Shown piece after piece: positions 1-6,590 of a DNA stretch of 13,276 bases. A program made the position numbers and the translations under genes. The stretch's first letter is position 1. Each line of letters opens with the position of its first letter. The stretch comes from Pseudomonadota bacterium (GTDB lineage Bacteria > Pseudomonadota > Gammaproteobacteria > Burkholderiales > Burkholderiaceae), in contig CAUJJP010000207.1 of assembly GCA_963205525.1 (NCBI GenBank), positions 1 to 13,276 of the forward strand. Direction: 5' to 3'. The notes below the pieces were generated by a model, which saw only the letters and a list, made by a program, of their open reading frames with translations, searched no databases and was not told the origin of the DNA.

Positions 1-126
1 CAGGGCCAGCAGCGCTACGAGGCGCAGCAGCGCGAGCGATCCGTCGCGGCGCTCAAGCGCCGAGCCGCCGCGCTCGGATTCAACCTCGCCCCAACCACGC
101 CGCCGCCCTGCGCGGCGTCAGTCTGA
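1..126 (+). CDS. 3' end of an unidentified gene, possibly a transposase tail (partial)
   Basis: Frame 1 is open from the window edge to a TGA at 124-126 and encodes 41 residues, so the gene begins upstream of the window. The visible part is Gln/Arg/Ala-rich (begins QGQQRYEAQQRERSVAALKR, followed by RAAALGFNLAP) and ends in a Pro/Ala-rich tail with a Cys. A charged helix followed by an ALGF-type strand resembles, from memory only, the C-termini of some insertion-sequence transposases. No catalytic motif is in view, so this is a weak guess. It converges on the helicase gene, with 50 bp between the two stop codons and no clear terminator hairpin in that gap. If it is a transposase, the rest of the element lies to the left of the window. 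Confidence 0.45.
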   Translation, partial: QGQQRYEAQQRERSVAALKRRAAALGFNLAPTTPPPCAASV

Positions 127-176
127 AGTGTTTCTCAGGAGCGCCGGCTGCCCCACCCCTCGGAGACGTCCTGGAA

Positions 177-1601
177 TCAGCCGCGTGGCCGGCGCTGCGG
201 CTGCCGGCCGTCGGCGGCGCGCGCCGGACCGTCACGCCGCGGACCCTGACGCTGCCAGCCGTCCTGGCGCTGCCAGCCCTCCTGGCGCGGCCGGCCGTCG
301 TGGCCGCCTTGCCAGCCGTCCCGACGCGCCCGGCCGCCGGGGCCGGCGTCGCGACCCATGCGCGGCGCGCGCAGCTCGGGCACCGGACGCCGCGGCTCCA
401 GCCCCGGCACCACGGCGGCCGGGATGCGCTGGGTCGTGAAATGCTCGATGCGACGCACCATGCCGATGTCGCGGCGCTCAGCCAGGGTCACCGCCAGGCC
501 GGAACGCCCGGCGCGGCCGGTGCGGCCGATGCGGTGCACATAGTCCTCGGCCTTCATCGGCAGCCCGTAGTTGATGACGTGGCTGATGGTCGGCACGTCG
601 ATGCCGCGCGCCGCCACGTCGGTGGCCACCAGGACGCGCAGGTCGCGTCGGCGCAGGCCTTGCAGCACGCGGTTGCGCCGGCCCTGCGGCATGCCGCCAT
701 GCAGCGATGCCACGCGATGGCCGAACTCGGCCAGCCGGTCGGCCAGCCAGTCGGCGTCGCGCTGGGTGCTGGTGAAGATCACCGCCTGGTCGACCTTGCT
801 GTCGGCGAGCAGGTGCTCGAGCAGGGCGTCCTTGTGCGCGCCGTCGTCCACCCAGTGCAGCCGCTGCTCGATGTCGGCGTGGCCCTCGGTGTGCGAGGCC
901 ACGTCCACCCGCTGCGGATCGCGCAGCAGGCTTTGCGCCAGGCGCCCGACGTGGCCGCCGAAGGTGGCGCTGTACATCAGGGTCTGGCGCTGCGCCGGCA
1001 GCGCCTCGGCGATGTGCCGGATGTCGTCGATGAAGCCCATGTCGAGCATGCGGTCGGCCTCGTCCAGCACCAGCACCTCGACCTTGTCCAGCCCGGCCTT
1101 GCCGCTGGCCATGTGGTCCATGAGCCGGCCCGGCGTCGCCACCAGCAGGTCCAGCGGCCCGCGCAAGGCCTTGATCTGGGCGCCATAGGGCACGCCGCCG
1201 ACCACCGTGGCCACGCGCAGGCCGGGGATGTGGCGGCCGTAGTCCGCCGCCGCGTGCGCCACCTGCTGGGCCAGTTCACGCGTCGGCGTCAGCACCAGCA
1301 CGCGCGCGCCGGCAGGCTGATCACGGCGCGGTCCGCCCTTGCCGTGTGACGGGCCATGTGACGGACCATTTGCCGCGCCATGTGCCACGTCCCGCGCCTG
1401 ACGCGCGGCCAGCACGCGCATCAGCGCCGGCAGCACGAAGCTCGCGGTCTTGCCGCTGCCGGTGCAGGAGGAGACCATCAGGTCGCGCCCGGCCAGGGCG
1501 GGCGGGATCGCCTGCTGCTGCACCGGGGTGGCGCTCTGGTAGCCGGCGTCGGCCAGCGCGCGCAGCAGCGCGCCATCGAGGTTCAGACTCTGAAAATCCA
1601 T
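177..1601 (-). CDS. DEAD-box ATP-dependent RNA helicase (RhlE-like)
   Basis: A 474-residue protein with the full DEAD-box set: Q motif (about 3-33, ATPVQQQAIP at 24-33), Walker A TGSGKT (47-52), motif Ia PTREL (106-110), GG, TPGR (156-159), DEAD (180-183), SAT (211-213), the second RecA domain with ARGID (331-335), and HRIGRTGR (356-363). It should unwind short RNA duplexes using ATP in the cytoplasm, for example in ribosome assembly, RNA decay or cold adaptation; the exact role is inferred. About 15 residues rich in Gly/Ser/His/Pro are inserted between Walker A and motif Ia (about 75-92). The tail after residue 400 is basic and disordered, with repeated (R/Q)(D/E)GWQ units, as in RNA-binding tails of RhlE-type helicases. 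Start is ATG at 1601, agreeing with the N-terminal FxxL of the family. It is encoded in the same direction as orn upstream but 205 bp from it, so it may have its own promoter. Confidence 0.93.
   Translation of the reverse strand: MDFQSLNLDGALLRALADAGYQSATPVQQQAIPPALAGRDLMVSSCTGSGKTASFVLPALMRVLAARQARDVAHGAANGPSHGPSHGKGGPRRDQPAGARVLVLTPTRELAQQVAHAAADYGRHIPGLRVATVVGGVPYGAQIKALRGPLDLLVATPGRLMDHMASGKAGLDKVEVLVLDEADRMLDMGFIDDIRHIAEALPAQRQTLMYSATFGGHVGRLAQSLLRDPQRVDVASHTEGHADIEQRLHWVDDGAHKDALLEHLLADSKVDQAVIFTSTQRDADWLADRLAEFGHRVASLHGGMPQGRRNRVLQGLRRRDLRVLVATDVAARGIDVPTISHVINYGLPMKAEDYVHRIGRTGRAGRSGLAVTLAERRDIGMVRRIEHFTTQRIPAAVVPGLEPRRPVPELRAPRMGRDAGPGGRARRDGWQGGHDGRPRQEGWQRQDGWQRQGPRRDGPARAADGRQPQRRPRG
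225..323 (-). repeat. Degenerate repeats coding the (R/Q)(D/E)GWQ tail of the helicase
   Basis: Plus-strand copies related to ccagccgtcctggc and ccagccctcctggc occur in this stretch. They encode the helicase tail at about residues 427-459, where RDGWQ, EGWQ and QDGWQ recur with Arg/Gln/Gly spacers. The repeats are imperfect, as expected for an old, diverged minisatellite that keeps its amino-acid pattern. Confidence 0.65.
1345..1368 (-). repeat. 12-bp tandem repeat inside the helicase gene
   Basis: Two adjacent copies on the plus strand, tgtgacgggcca (1345-1356) and tgtgacggacca (1357-1368), differ at one base. On the coding strand they give the in-frame unit G-P-S-H twice, at about residues 79-86 of the helicase. 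The unit is a multiple of three, so copy-number change would keep the frame. A partial third relative (gccatgtgcc) lies just to the right, at about 1377-1386. Confidence 0.75.
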
Positions 1602-1702
1602 GTCGATTCATCCAGGCAAGGCGCAAACGCGCCGACGCCGCGCCCGTACACGAAAGGGGCGGCGCCATGGGGTGGGTCGCTGGATCCAGAGTCCTGGGAG
1701 TC

Positions 1703-1721
1703 GCGGCGACGGCATCGCCGC
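1703..1721. other. Hairpin in the orn-helicase gap
   Basis: Arms GCGGCGA (1703-1709) and TCGCCGC (1715-1721) pair over 7 bp around a 5-nt loop, CGGCA. No T-run follows on either strand, so it is not an obvious intrinsic terminator. If the helicase message starts near 1794 it would be part of its 5' leader. Confidence 0.45.
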
Positions 1722-1747
1722 CGGGGGCCGCAGCTGGAGGCGGCCGT

Positions 1748-1774
1748 CACGCCAGGCGATATGCCTTTGGCGTG
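1748..1774. other. Hairpin downstream of orn
   Basis: CACGCCA (1748-1754) pairs with TGGCGTG (1768-1774). An inner GGC/GCC extends the stem to 10 bp with a TT bulge and the loop GATAT. It lies 33-59 nt beyond the orn stop on the minus strand. It lacks a U-tract, so it could be a transcript 3'-end stabiliser or, for a promoter at 1801-1809, a structured helicase leader. Confidence 0.5.
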
Positions 1775-1800
1775 TCAGGAGGTGATGGACGAAACCGCGC

Positions 1801-1809
1801 AGTATATCA
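1801..1809 (-). promoter_or_regulatory. Candidate extended -10 promoter for the helicase gene
   Basis: Read on the minus strand this is TGATATACT: a TGn extension plus TATACT, five of six matches to TATAAT. The TGA is also the stop codon of orn. No good -35 hexamer lies 16-18 bp upstream, as is tolerated for extended -10 promoters. Transcription would start near 1794, leaving a leader of about 190 nt containing two hairpins before the helicase ATG. Predicted from the pattern only. Confidence 0.35.
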
Positions 1810-2367
1810 GACCGCCAGGAAATGCTGGCGATAGTGGATCAGCTCGTCTATGGACTCGTGGATGTCGGCGAGCGCGGTGTGTGCCTGCGCCTTCTTGAAG
1901 CCGTCCAGCGCCGCCGGTCTCCAGCGCCGCGCCAGCTCCTTGAGGGTGCTGACGTCGAGGTTGCGATAGTGGAAGAAGGCCTCCAAACCCGCCATGTCCT
2001 TGGCCAGGAAGCGCCGGTCCTGGCAGATCGAGTTGCCGCACATCGGGCTCTTGCCCTTGGGCACGTAGCGCTGCAGAAAGGCGATGGTTTCGCGCTCGGC
2101 CTGCGCCTCGTCGACGCTGCTGGCCTTCACGCGGTCGATCAACCCGCTCTTGCCGTGGGTGCCCTTGTTCCAGGCGTCCATGGCGTCGAGCACGGCGTCG
2201 CTCTGGTGGATGGCGAACACCGGCCCCTCGACGCGCACCGTGAGCTGGGGATCGGTGACGATCACCGCCAACTCCAGGATGCGGTCGTTCACCGTGTCCA
2301 GGCCGCTCATCTCGAGGTCTATCCACACCAGGTTGTGTTCGCTGGCTTCGAGCAAGGTGTCGGTCAT
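1807..2367 (-). CDS. orn: Oligoribonuclease (DEDDh 3'-5' exoribonuclease)
   Basis: A 186-residue protein nearly collinear with E. coli Orn (181 residues). It degrades 2-5 nt RNAs, including pGpG from c-di-GMP turnover, to mononucleotides, the last step of mRNA decay. The DEDDh active site is visible: D17 and E19 in [11 protein letters not shown]117 in [11 protein letters not shown], and H163 and D168 in [19 protein letters not shown] (140-149) is a family signature. I chose the ATG at 2367 ([15 protein letters not shown]) because it gives the usual family length. An in-frame ATG at 2412 would add 15 residues ([15 protein letters not shown]) with no family support, and neither start has a strong Shine-Dalgarno sequence. 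The gene is divergent from the M48 protease gene, 74 bp away. Only the exact start is in doubt. Confidence 0.97.
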   Translation of the reverse strand: MTDTLLEASEHNLVWIDLEMSGLDTVNDRILELAVIVTDPQLTVRVEGPVFAIHQSDAVLDAMDAWNKGTHGKSGLIDRVKASSVDEAQAERETIAFLQRYVPKGKSPMCGNSICQDRRFLAKDMAGLEAFFHYRNLDVSTLKELARRWRPAALDGFKKAQAHTALADIHESIDELIHYRQHFLAV

Positions 2368-2441
2368 GGTGAGGGCGGTCGTCCGGCTGGCAAAGCCGCG
2401 ATTGTCGTTCACGCCTACACTGCGCCGTTTGCCTGCCGCCG

Positions 2442-3698
2442 ATGAACCCAGCCCATTTGTCGATCGCCTTTGCCGCTGCGGTGCTGGCCTCGCTGACGCT
2501 GCGGCTGTGGCTGCTGACGCGGCAGATGCGCCATGTGCGGGCGCATCGCGGCCAGGTGCCCGCCGCCTTTGCCGCCGCGGTGAGCGCGCAGGCGCACCGG
2601 CGCGCGGCCGACTACACCCTGGCCAAGGGCCGGCTGGCCCTGTGGTCCAGCGTGCTCGGCCATGCCGTGCTGCTGGGCTGGACCCTGCTCGGCGGGCTGG
2701 ACCTGCTGCAACGCGTGCTGCCGCTTGCCACGCTGCCCCCCCTGGCCGGGCAGCTCCTGCTGCTGGCGGCGTTCGCCGTCATCGGTGCCCTGATCGAGCT
2801 GCCGCTGGACTGGTTCACCACCTTCGGCATCGAGCAGCGCTTCGGCTTCAACCGCCAGACCCAGGCCTTGTGGTGGGCCGATCGCGCCAAGGCGACGCTG
2901 GTCGGGGCGCTGATCGGCGTTCCGCTGGCTGCCCTCGTGCTGTGGCTGATGGCGGCCAGCGGCGCCCTGTGGTGGCTGTGGGCCTGGGCCGCCTGGGTCG
3001 GCTTCAACCTGCTGCTGCTGGTGCTGTGGCCGACCGTGATCGCGCCTCTGTTCAACCGCTTCGAGCCGCTTGCCGACGACGGCCTGGCGCAGCGCGTGCA
3101 GGGCCTGATGAGGCGCTGCGGCTTTGCTGCCAGCGGCCTGTTCGTGATGGACGGCAGCCGCCGCTCGGCGCACGCCAACGCCTACTTCACCGGGCTGGGA
3201 ACGAGCAAACGGGTGGTCTTCTACGACACCTTGCTCGCACGCCTGAACGCGGGTGAGGTGGAGGCCGTGCTCGCGCACGAACTCGGCCACTTCAAGCGCC
3301 GGCACGTGCTGCAGCGCATGCTGCTCGTGTTCGGCAGCAGCCTGGCCGCTCTCGCCCTGCTGGGCTGGCTGGCGCGCGAACCGGGCTTCTACCTCGGGCT
3401 GGGCGTCAACCCAGGTTTGCTGGCGCCGAACGACGCCTTGGCGCTGATCCTGTTCACGCTCGCCCTGCCGCCCTTCACCTTCTTTCTGACGCCGATCGGG
3501 TCGGCGCTGTCGCGCCGGCACGAGTTCGAGGCCGACGCCTTCGCCTGCGCGCAGGCCGACGGCCGCGACCTGGCGCGTGCGCTGGTCAAGCTGCACGAGG
3601 ACAACGCCGCCACCCTCACCCCCGACCCCTGGTACGTGCGCTTCCACTACTCGCACCCGCCGGCGGCCGAGCGGCTGGCGGCATTGCCGGCGCCATGA
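2442..3698 (+). CDS. M48 family (Ste24/CAAX-prenyl-type) integral membrane metalloprotease
   Basis: A 418-residue zinc protease of the inner membrane. The HELGH motif at 279-283 supplies two zinc-binding histidines and the catalytic E280. The third ligand is probably E361 in SRRHEFEAD (357-365), matching the SRxxExxAD pattern of M48. Hydrophobic helices lie at about 5-26, 66-90, 100-120, 150-172, 176-200, 293-312 and 330-352, and the C-terminal segment [10 protein letters not shown] (403-412) is typical of Ste24-like members. Bacteria lack prenylated CAAX proteins, so the natural role is probably membrane-protein quality control; the substrate is unknown. It starts with ATG without a clear ribosome-binding site. 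Its TGA overlaps the ATG of a 22-codon ORF (ATGA), suggesting coupled expression with rsgA. Confidence 0.93.
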   Translation: MNPAHLSIAFAAAVLASLTLRLWLLTRQMRHVRAHRGQVPAAFAAAVSAQAHRRAADYTLAKGRLALWSSVLGHAVLLGWTLLGGLDLLQRVLPLATLPPLAGQLLLLAAFAVIGALIELPLDWFTTFGIEQRFGFNRQTQALWWADRAKATLVGALIGVPLAALVLWLMAASGALWWLWAWAAWVGFNLLLLVLWPTVIAPLFNRFEPLADDGLAQRVQGLMRRCGFAASGLFVMDGSRRSAHANAYFTGLGTSKRVVFYDTLLARLNAGEVEAVLAHELGHFKRRHVLQRMLLVFGSSLAALALLGWLAREPGFYLGLGVNPGLLAPNDALALILFTLALPPFTFFLTPIGSALSRRHEFEADAFACAQADGRDLARALVKLHEDNAATLTPDPWYVRFHYSHPPAAERLAALPAP

Positions 3699-3763
3699 AG
3701 CGGTCCGCCAGCCGGGCGTTCGATCTGCGTCTGGCGCGCAGCCAACACACGGGTCACGCTTGA
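3695..3763 (+). CDS. 22-codon mini-ORF linking the M48 gene and rsgA
   Basis: ATG at 3695 overlaps the M48 stop as ATGA. The frame runs 22 codons (begins [20 protein letters not shown]) to a TGA at 3761-3763, which overlaps the proposed TTG start of rsgA as TTGA. The peptide is basic, with no motif or membrane helix. It could be a translational relay carrying ribosomes from the M48 gene to rsgA, the remnant of a lost gene, or chance. In some Burkholderiales a pterin carbinolamine dehydratase gene sits between the M48 and rsgA genes (from memory); nothing in this peptide identifies it as a relic of that gene. Confidence 0.3.
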   Translation: MKRSASRAFDLRLARSQHTGHA

Positions 3764-4659
3764 GCAGCAGCCTGCAACCCGGCCTGGTGGTCGCCGTCCA
3801 TGGCCGCCACCTGATCGTCGAGACCGCCGACGCCGCCCATCGCCTGTGCCACCTGCGCGGCAAGCGCAGCGAAGCCGTGGTCGGCGACCGCGTGCAGTGG
3901 GCGGTGAGCGGCGACGAGGGGGTCGTCGAATCGCTGCAGCCGCGACGCAACCTGCTGTGGCGGCAGGACGAGTGGCGCAGCAAGGCCTTCGCCGCCAACC
4001 TCGACCGCGTGCTGGTGCTGGTGGCCGGCGAGCCCATGTTCTCCGAATCGCAACTGGCGCGAGCGCTGGTCGCGGCCGCACATGCCGGCATCGACGCCGT
4101 GATCGGCCTGAACAAGACCGATCTGCCCACCGCGGCCGATGCGCGCGCACGCCTGGCACCCTATGCCGCGATGGGCGTGCCGGTGCTCGAATTGGCCCTG
4201 AAGGCACAGGCCGCCACGTCGATGGCGACCCTGCAGCCCTGGCTGGCGGGACACACAACGCTGGTGCTCGGACCCAGCGGTGCCGGCAAGAGCACGCTGA
4301 TCAACCGCATGGTGCCAGGCGCGGATGCGCAGGTGGGCGAGATCTCGCAGGCGCTGGGAACCGGACGCCACACGACGACCAGCACGCGCTGGTACTGGCT
4401 TGCCGGGCGCGACGGCGCGCTCATCGACTCGCCGGGCTTCCAGTCCTTCGGCCTGCAGCAGGTGGCGCCGACCGCCCTCGCCAGCCTGATGCCGGATCTC
4501 GCGGCCCACCTGGGCGGCTGCCGCTTCCACAACTGCACGCACCGCCACGAGCCCGGCTGCACGCTGCGCGCAGCCGCCGAGCGCGGCGCCATCGCCGCCA
4601 GCCGCTGGCGCCTGTACGCCGAACTGCACGCCGAGCTGAGTGCGCCGCCGCGCTACTGA
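3760..4659 (+). CDS. rsgA: Ribosome small-subunit-dependent GTPase RsgA (YjeQ)
   Basis: A 299-residue circularly permuted GTPase that checks late 30S subunit maturation and releases RbfA. Domain order is an OB fold (about 6-65), a permuted G domain and a C-terminal zinc knuckle. G4 NKTD (118-121) precedes G1 GPSGAGKST (171-179), then a switch region GTGRHTTT (200-207) and G3 DSPG (223-226). The zinc ligands C254, C259, H261 and C267 have the same spacing as E. coli RsgA. The start is set at TTG 3760: it is the only usual start codon in frame between the M48 stop and the OB fold, it yields a normal beta-proteobacterial length, and it overlaps the mini-ORF stop as TTGA. The in-frame ATG at 3577 lies inside the M48 gene and adds residues with no family sense. 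No strong Shine-Dalgarno is present, consistent with coupling. Confidence 0.95.
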   Translation: MSSSLQPGLVVAVHGRHLIVETADAAHRLCHLRGKRSEAVVGDRVQWAVSGDEGVVESLQPRRNLLWRQDEWRSKAFAANLDRVLVLVAGEPMFSESQLARALVAAAHAGIDAVIGLNKTDLPTAADARARLAPYAAMGVPVLELALKAQAATSMATLQPWLAGHTTLVLGPSGAGKSTLINRMVPGADAQVGEISQALGTGRHTTTSTRWYWLAGRDGALIDSPGFQSFGLQQVAPTALASLMPDLAAHLGGCRFHNCTHRHEPGCTLRAAAERGAIAASRWRLYAELHAELSAPPRY

Positions 4660-4691
4660 AGGAGCGGCAGCCGCCTCGGCTTCAACAGCTC

Positions 4692-5681
4692 TCAGGCCAC
4701 CAGCGCCGCCACCGACAGCAGCGCCAGGAGCAGCAGCCACAGCAGCACCGAGCGCCAGACCAGGCCGACCACCGATTGCAGGTGGCCGAGCTGCGGCGGC
4801 TGGCCCGGGGTGGCACCGTCGGCACTCGCGAGATCGGTCTCGACGCCGCTGGTGAAGGTCTTGGAGCGGTCCGGCGTCACCCCCGGCACCACCGTGCCGC
4901 CGAGCTGGACCCCGACCGCGCCCGCCGCCGCCGCGAGGATGATGCCCTCGTTGGCGTGCCGCCACAGCGCGGCGTCGCGCCGCCAGCCGGCCACCGCTTC
5001 CTCGAAGTTGCCGACGATGGCAAAGCCGAAGGCGGTCAGGCGCGCCGGCACATGGTCTATCCAGCCGAAGGCGCGCTGTGCCACCGCGAGCAGGTCCACG
5101 TTGGTCGGCGCGTCCAGCGCGCGGTGCCGGTAGCCCCAGTAGCGGCTGGCGAACTCCGTCATCCGGTACAGCACCGCACCCGCCGGCCCCAGGCCCAGGG
5201 CAGCCAGCAGCACGAACCAGAAGAACACGCCGAAGACGTGCCGGTGCGCCGCCAGCAGCGCGTGCTCGATCACGTTGCGCAGCAGATCGGTACGCGGCAG
5301 TTCGCTGCCGTCCAGGTGCCGCCATTCGGCCAGAAGCTGGCGCGCCTGCCCCTCGTCGCCGCGCGTCAGGGCCTCGCGGATGTCGGTGAAGAAGTGGCTG
5401 AACTGACGGAATCCGAGCGAGAGGTAGAGCAGCGCCACCATCAAGGCCAGGCCGGCCATGGCCGACCAGCGGTTGATCCACCACCAGGCGGCGGCCACCA
5501 CGACCGTCGGCGCCAGCACGCCGACCGCCCACACCACCCAGGCGTGGCGCCGCTTGCCGGCGTCGAAGCTGCGGCCGGTCCAGCCGACCCAGGACACCAG
5601 CGCATGGTGGACCGGGTTGTCCTTCGGCAGCGGCCTGACTTGTTCGATCAGGAGCGCGAACAACACCGCGAAGAAGCTCAT
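4692..5681 (-). CDS. CobD/CbiB-family (AmpE-like) membrane protein
   Basis: A 329-residue membrane protein resembling the short CobD/CbiB family protein of Burkholderiales, related to adenosylcobinamide-phosphate synthase and AmpE. It has an N-terminal hydrophobic segment followed by LLIEQVRPLP (10-19), helices at about 48-68, 74-92 and 151-172, a middle region with FxxVGNFEEAVAGWR (220-234), a Gly/Ala-rich segment (243-263) and a C-terminal helix (303-328). No other cobalamin gene is nearby and its neighbours are RNA and ribosome genes, so a real role in B12 synthesis is doubtful; the function is effectively unknown. Start is ATG 5681, with only a weak GGGCGG ahead of it. It lies 68 bp downstream of the CoA pyrophosphatase gene and is probably co-transcribed. 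It converges on rsgA, with 32 bp between stops and no clear terminator. Confidence 0.8.
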   Translation of the reverse strand: MSFFAVLFALLIEQVRPLPKDNPVHHALVSWVGWTGRSFDAGKRRHAWVVWAVGVLAPTVVVAAAWWWINRWSAMAGLALMVALLYLSLGFRQFSHFFTDIREALTRGDEGQARQLLAEWRHLDGSELPRTDLLRNVIEHALLAAHRHVFGVFFWFVLLAALGLGPAGAVLYRMTEFASRYWGYRHRALDAPTNVDLLAVAQRAFGWIDHVPARLTAFGFAIVGNFEEAVAGWRRDAALWRHANEGIILAAAAGAVGVQLGGTVVPGVTPDRSKTFTSGVETDLASADGATPGQPPQLGHLQSVVGLVWRSVLLWLLLLALLSVAALVA

Positions 5682-5749
5682 CCGCCCAATGATAGCCAGC
5701 CCGGCAAGGCGCCCAAATCGTCTGCGCCAGGCTCGCTCGGCGTCCCCGC

Positions 5750-6451
5750 TCAGCGGGCCAGGAAGGCGTAGAGGTTGCGCAGCATGGCGGCCGTGGCACC
5801 CCAGATGAAGTACTCGCCGCCCGGTCCCTGCCAGGGCATGGAGAGGAACTCGCGGCGCACGCCTGCCGCCTGCCAGGCGTGTCGACGGTGGTGGGCCGGG
5901 TTCATGAGAAAGGCCAGCGGGACCTCGAAGGCCTCGGCCACCTCCAGCGGGTCGGCGCGCAGGCTCAGGGGTGCAGGGACGAGCGCGACCACTGGCGTGA
6001 CCACATAGCTGGTGACGGTGGTGTAGACGGGCAGCTGGCCGATGACCTCCACCCGCGCTGGGTCCAGTCCCACTTCCTCTTGCGCCTCGCGCAAAGCGGT
6101 GGCGGCGGCGCTGGCGTCGTGTGGCTCGGCACGGCCGCCGGGGAAGCTGATCTGACCTGCGTGGTCGCGCAGCTGCGCGCTGCGCCGCGTCAACAAGACT
6201 TGCGGGCCTTCGTCGCGCAGCACCAGCGGCACCAGCACCGATGCAGCGGTGGGCGAGCGCAGCACCATGCGCGCGCCGTCGCCCGGCCATTCCGGCGTCC
6301 AGCCCGCTGCCGCCGACAGGCGCTCGCGCAGCCAGCGGTCGTTCAACTGCTCCGCCGGCAGCGCAGGCAGGTGGGCATCGACGCCCGCAACGGGCACCGC
6401 CTTGGGGTCCAGGATGCGCGCCACCGGCGCGTCCAGCCGCACGTCGCTCAT
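5750..6451 (-). CDS. NudL-type CoA pyrophosphatase (Nudix hydrolase)
   Basis: A 233-residue Nudix hydrolase of the CoA-pyrophosphatase (UPF0035/NudL) group, which cleaves CoA or oxidised CoA to 3',5'-ADP and 4'-phosphopantetheine. The family hallmark [19 protein letters not shown] runs 86-106, and the Nudix box continues with [18 protein letters not shown] (112-129). The REAQEE glutamates (122, 125, 126) are the expected metal ligands. Residues 1-65 form an N-terminal extension of a kind seen in proteobacterial homologues. The C-terminal part ([13 protein letters not shown], 215-227) is also family-typical. Start is ATG 6451, with no Shine-Dalgarno and a hairpin immediately upstream. The gene begins just 24 nt past the T-run of the rplS terminator, so readthrough from the ribosomal operon is its likeliest transcription source unless a promoter is hidden in 6503-6590. 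Confidence 0.92.
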   Translation of the reverse strand: MSDVRLDAPVARILDPKAVPVAGVDAHLPALPAEQLNDRWLRERLSAAAGWTPEWPGDGARMVLRSPTAASVLVPLVLRDEGPQVLLTRRSAQLRDHAGQISFPGGRAEPHDASAAATALREAQEEVGLDPARVEVIGQLPVYTTVTSYVVTPVVALVPAPLSLRADPLEVAEAFEVPLAFLMNPAHHRRHAWQAAGVRREFLSMPWQGPGGEYFIWGATAAMLRNLYAFLAR

Positions 6452-6452
6452 C

Positions 6453-6474
6453 GGCCGCTGCCAGGGATGCGGCC
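6453..6474 (-). other. Hairpin abutting the CoA pyrophosphatase start codon
   Basis: GGCCGC (6453-6458) and GCGGCC (6469-6474) pair over 6 bp around a 10-nt loop. On the message it ends one base before the ATG (6451-6449) and would bury the place where a Shine-Dalgarno would lie. It could damp initiation, or it could simply be chance in GC-rich DNA. Confidence 0.4.
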
Positions 6475-6502
6475 AACGAAAGAGGCCGCCAGCGGCGGCC
6501 TC
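6475..6502 (-). terminator. Intrinsic terminator of the rpsP-rimM-trmD-rplS operon
   Basis: A perfect 9-bp GC-rich stem (GAGGCCGCC at 6482-6490 with GGCGGCCTC at 6494-6502, 3-nt loop) is followed on the minus strand by TTTCGTT (6481-6475). It lies 88 nt after the rplS stop. Stem strength and the T-rich tail fit Rho-independent termination in the minus direction only. The tail is interrupted by CG, so some readthrough into the CoA pyrophosphatase gene is plausible. Confidence 0.75.
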
Positions 6503-6534
6503 ATGGGCATGGGGCTGCGGTGGAGCATGACGGC

Positions 6535-6555
6535 CGGCAGGCCCGGTGCCTGCCG
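6535..6555 (-). other. Second 3'-UTR hairpin after rplS
   Basis: CGGCAGGC (6535-6542) and GCCTGCCG (6548-6555) form an 8-bp stem with a 5-nt loop between the rplS stop and the terminator. It has no T-run. It may protect the 3' end of the ribosomal-operon transcript from exonucleases. Confidence 0.45.
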
Positions 6556-6590
6556 CGCTGCCTGCGCCTTGCCGCAGCGGCCGGCGTTCG

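Noticed and set aside
1777..1898. Plus-strand AGGAGG followed by an ATG and a 37-codon frame near the orn end
   Set aside because: Only two bases separate AGGAGG from the ATG, too close for normal initiation, and the frame runs antisense into orn with no coding character.
2368..2441. Divergent promoters between orn and the M48 gene
   Set aside because: Only weak candidates (GACAAT on minus, TACACT on plus) without matching -35 elements; promoters are likely but cannot be placed.
1822..2445. 207-codon plus-strand frame antisense to orn
   Set aside because: It mirrors the codon pattern of orn, has no family features, and would overlap the M48 start.
4660..4691. Bidirectional terminator between rsgA and the CobD-like gene
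   Set aside because: Only a 5-bp stem (AGCCG/CGGCT) with a 3-nt loop and no T-run is present.
5745..5757. CCCGC/GCGGG hairpin at the CoA pyrophosphatase stop codon as a terminator
   Set aside because: Short stem with no T-run, and the CobD-like gene continues in the same direction, so termination here is unlikely.
3846..5771. 641-codon plus-strand frame spanning rsgA and the CobD-like gene
   Set aside because: Out of frame with rsgA and antisense to the CobD-like gene; Arg/Gln/Pro-rich composition typical of a shadow frame.
3754..5799. 681-codon minus-strand open frame across rsgA and the CobD-like gene
   Set aside because: It lies antisense to rsgA and out of frame with the CobD-like gene; its translation is low-complexity Arg/Gly/Ala typical of a shadow frame in GC-rich DNA.
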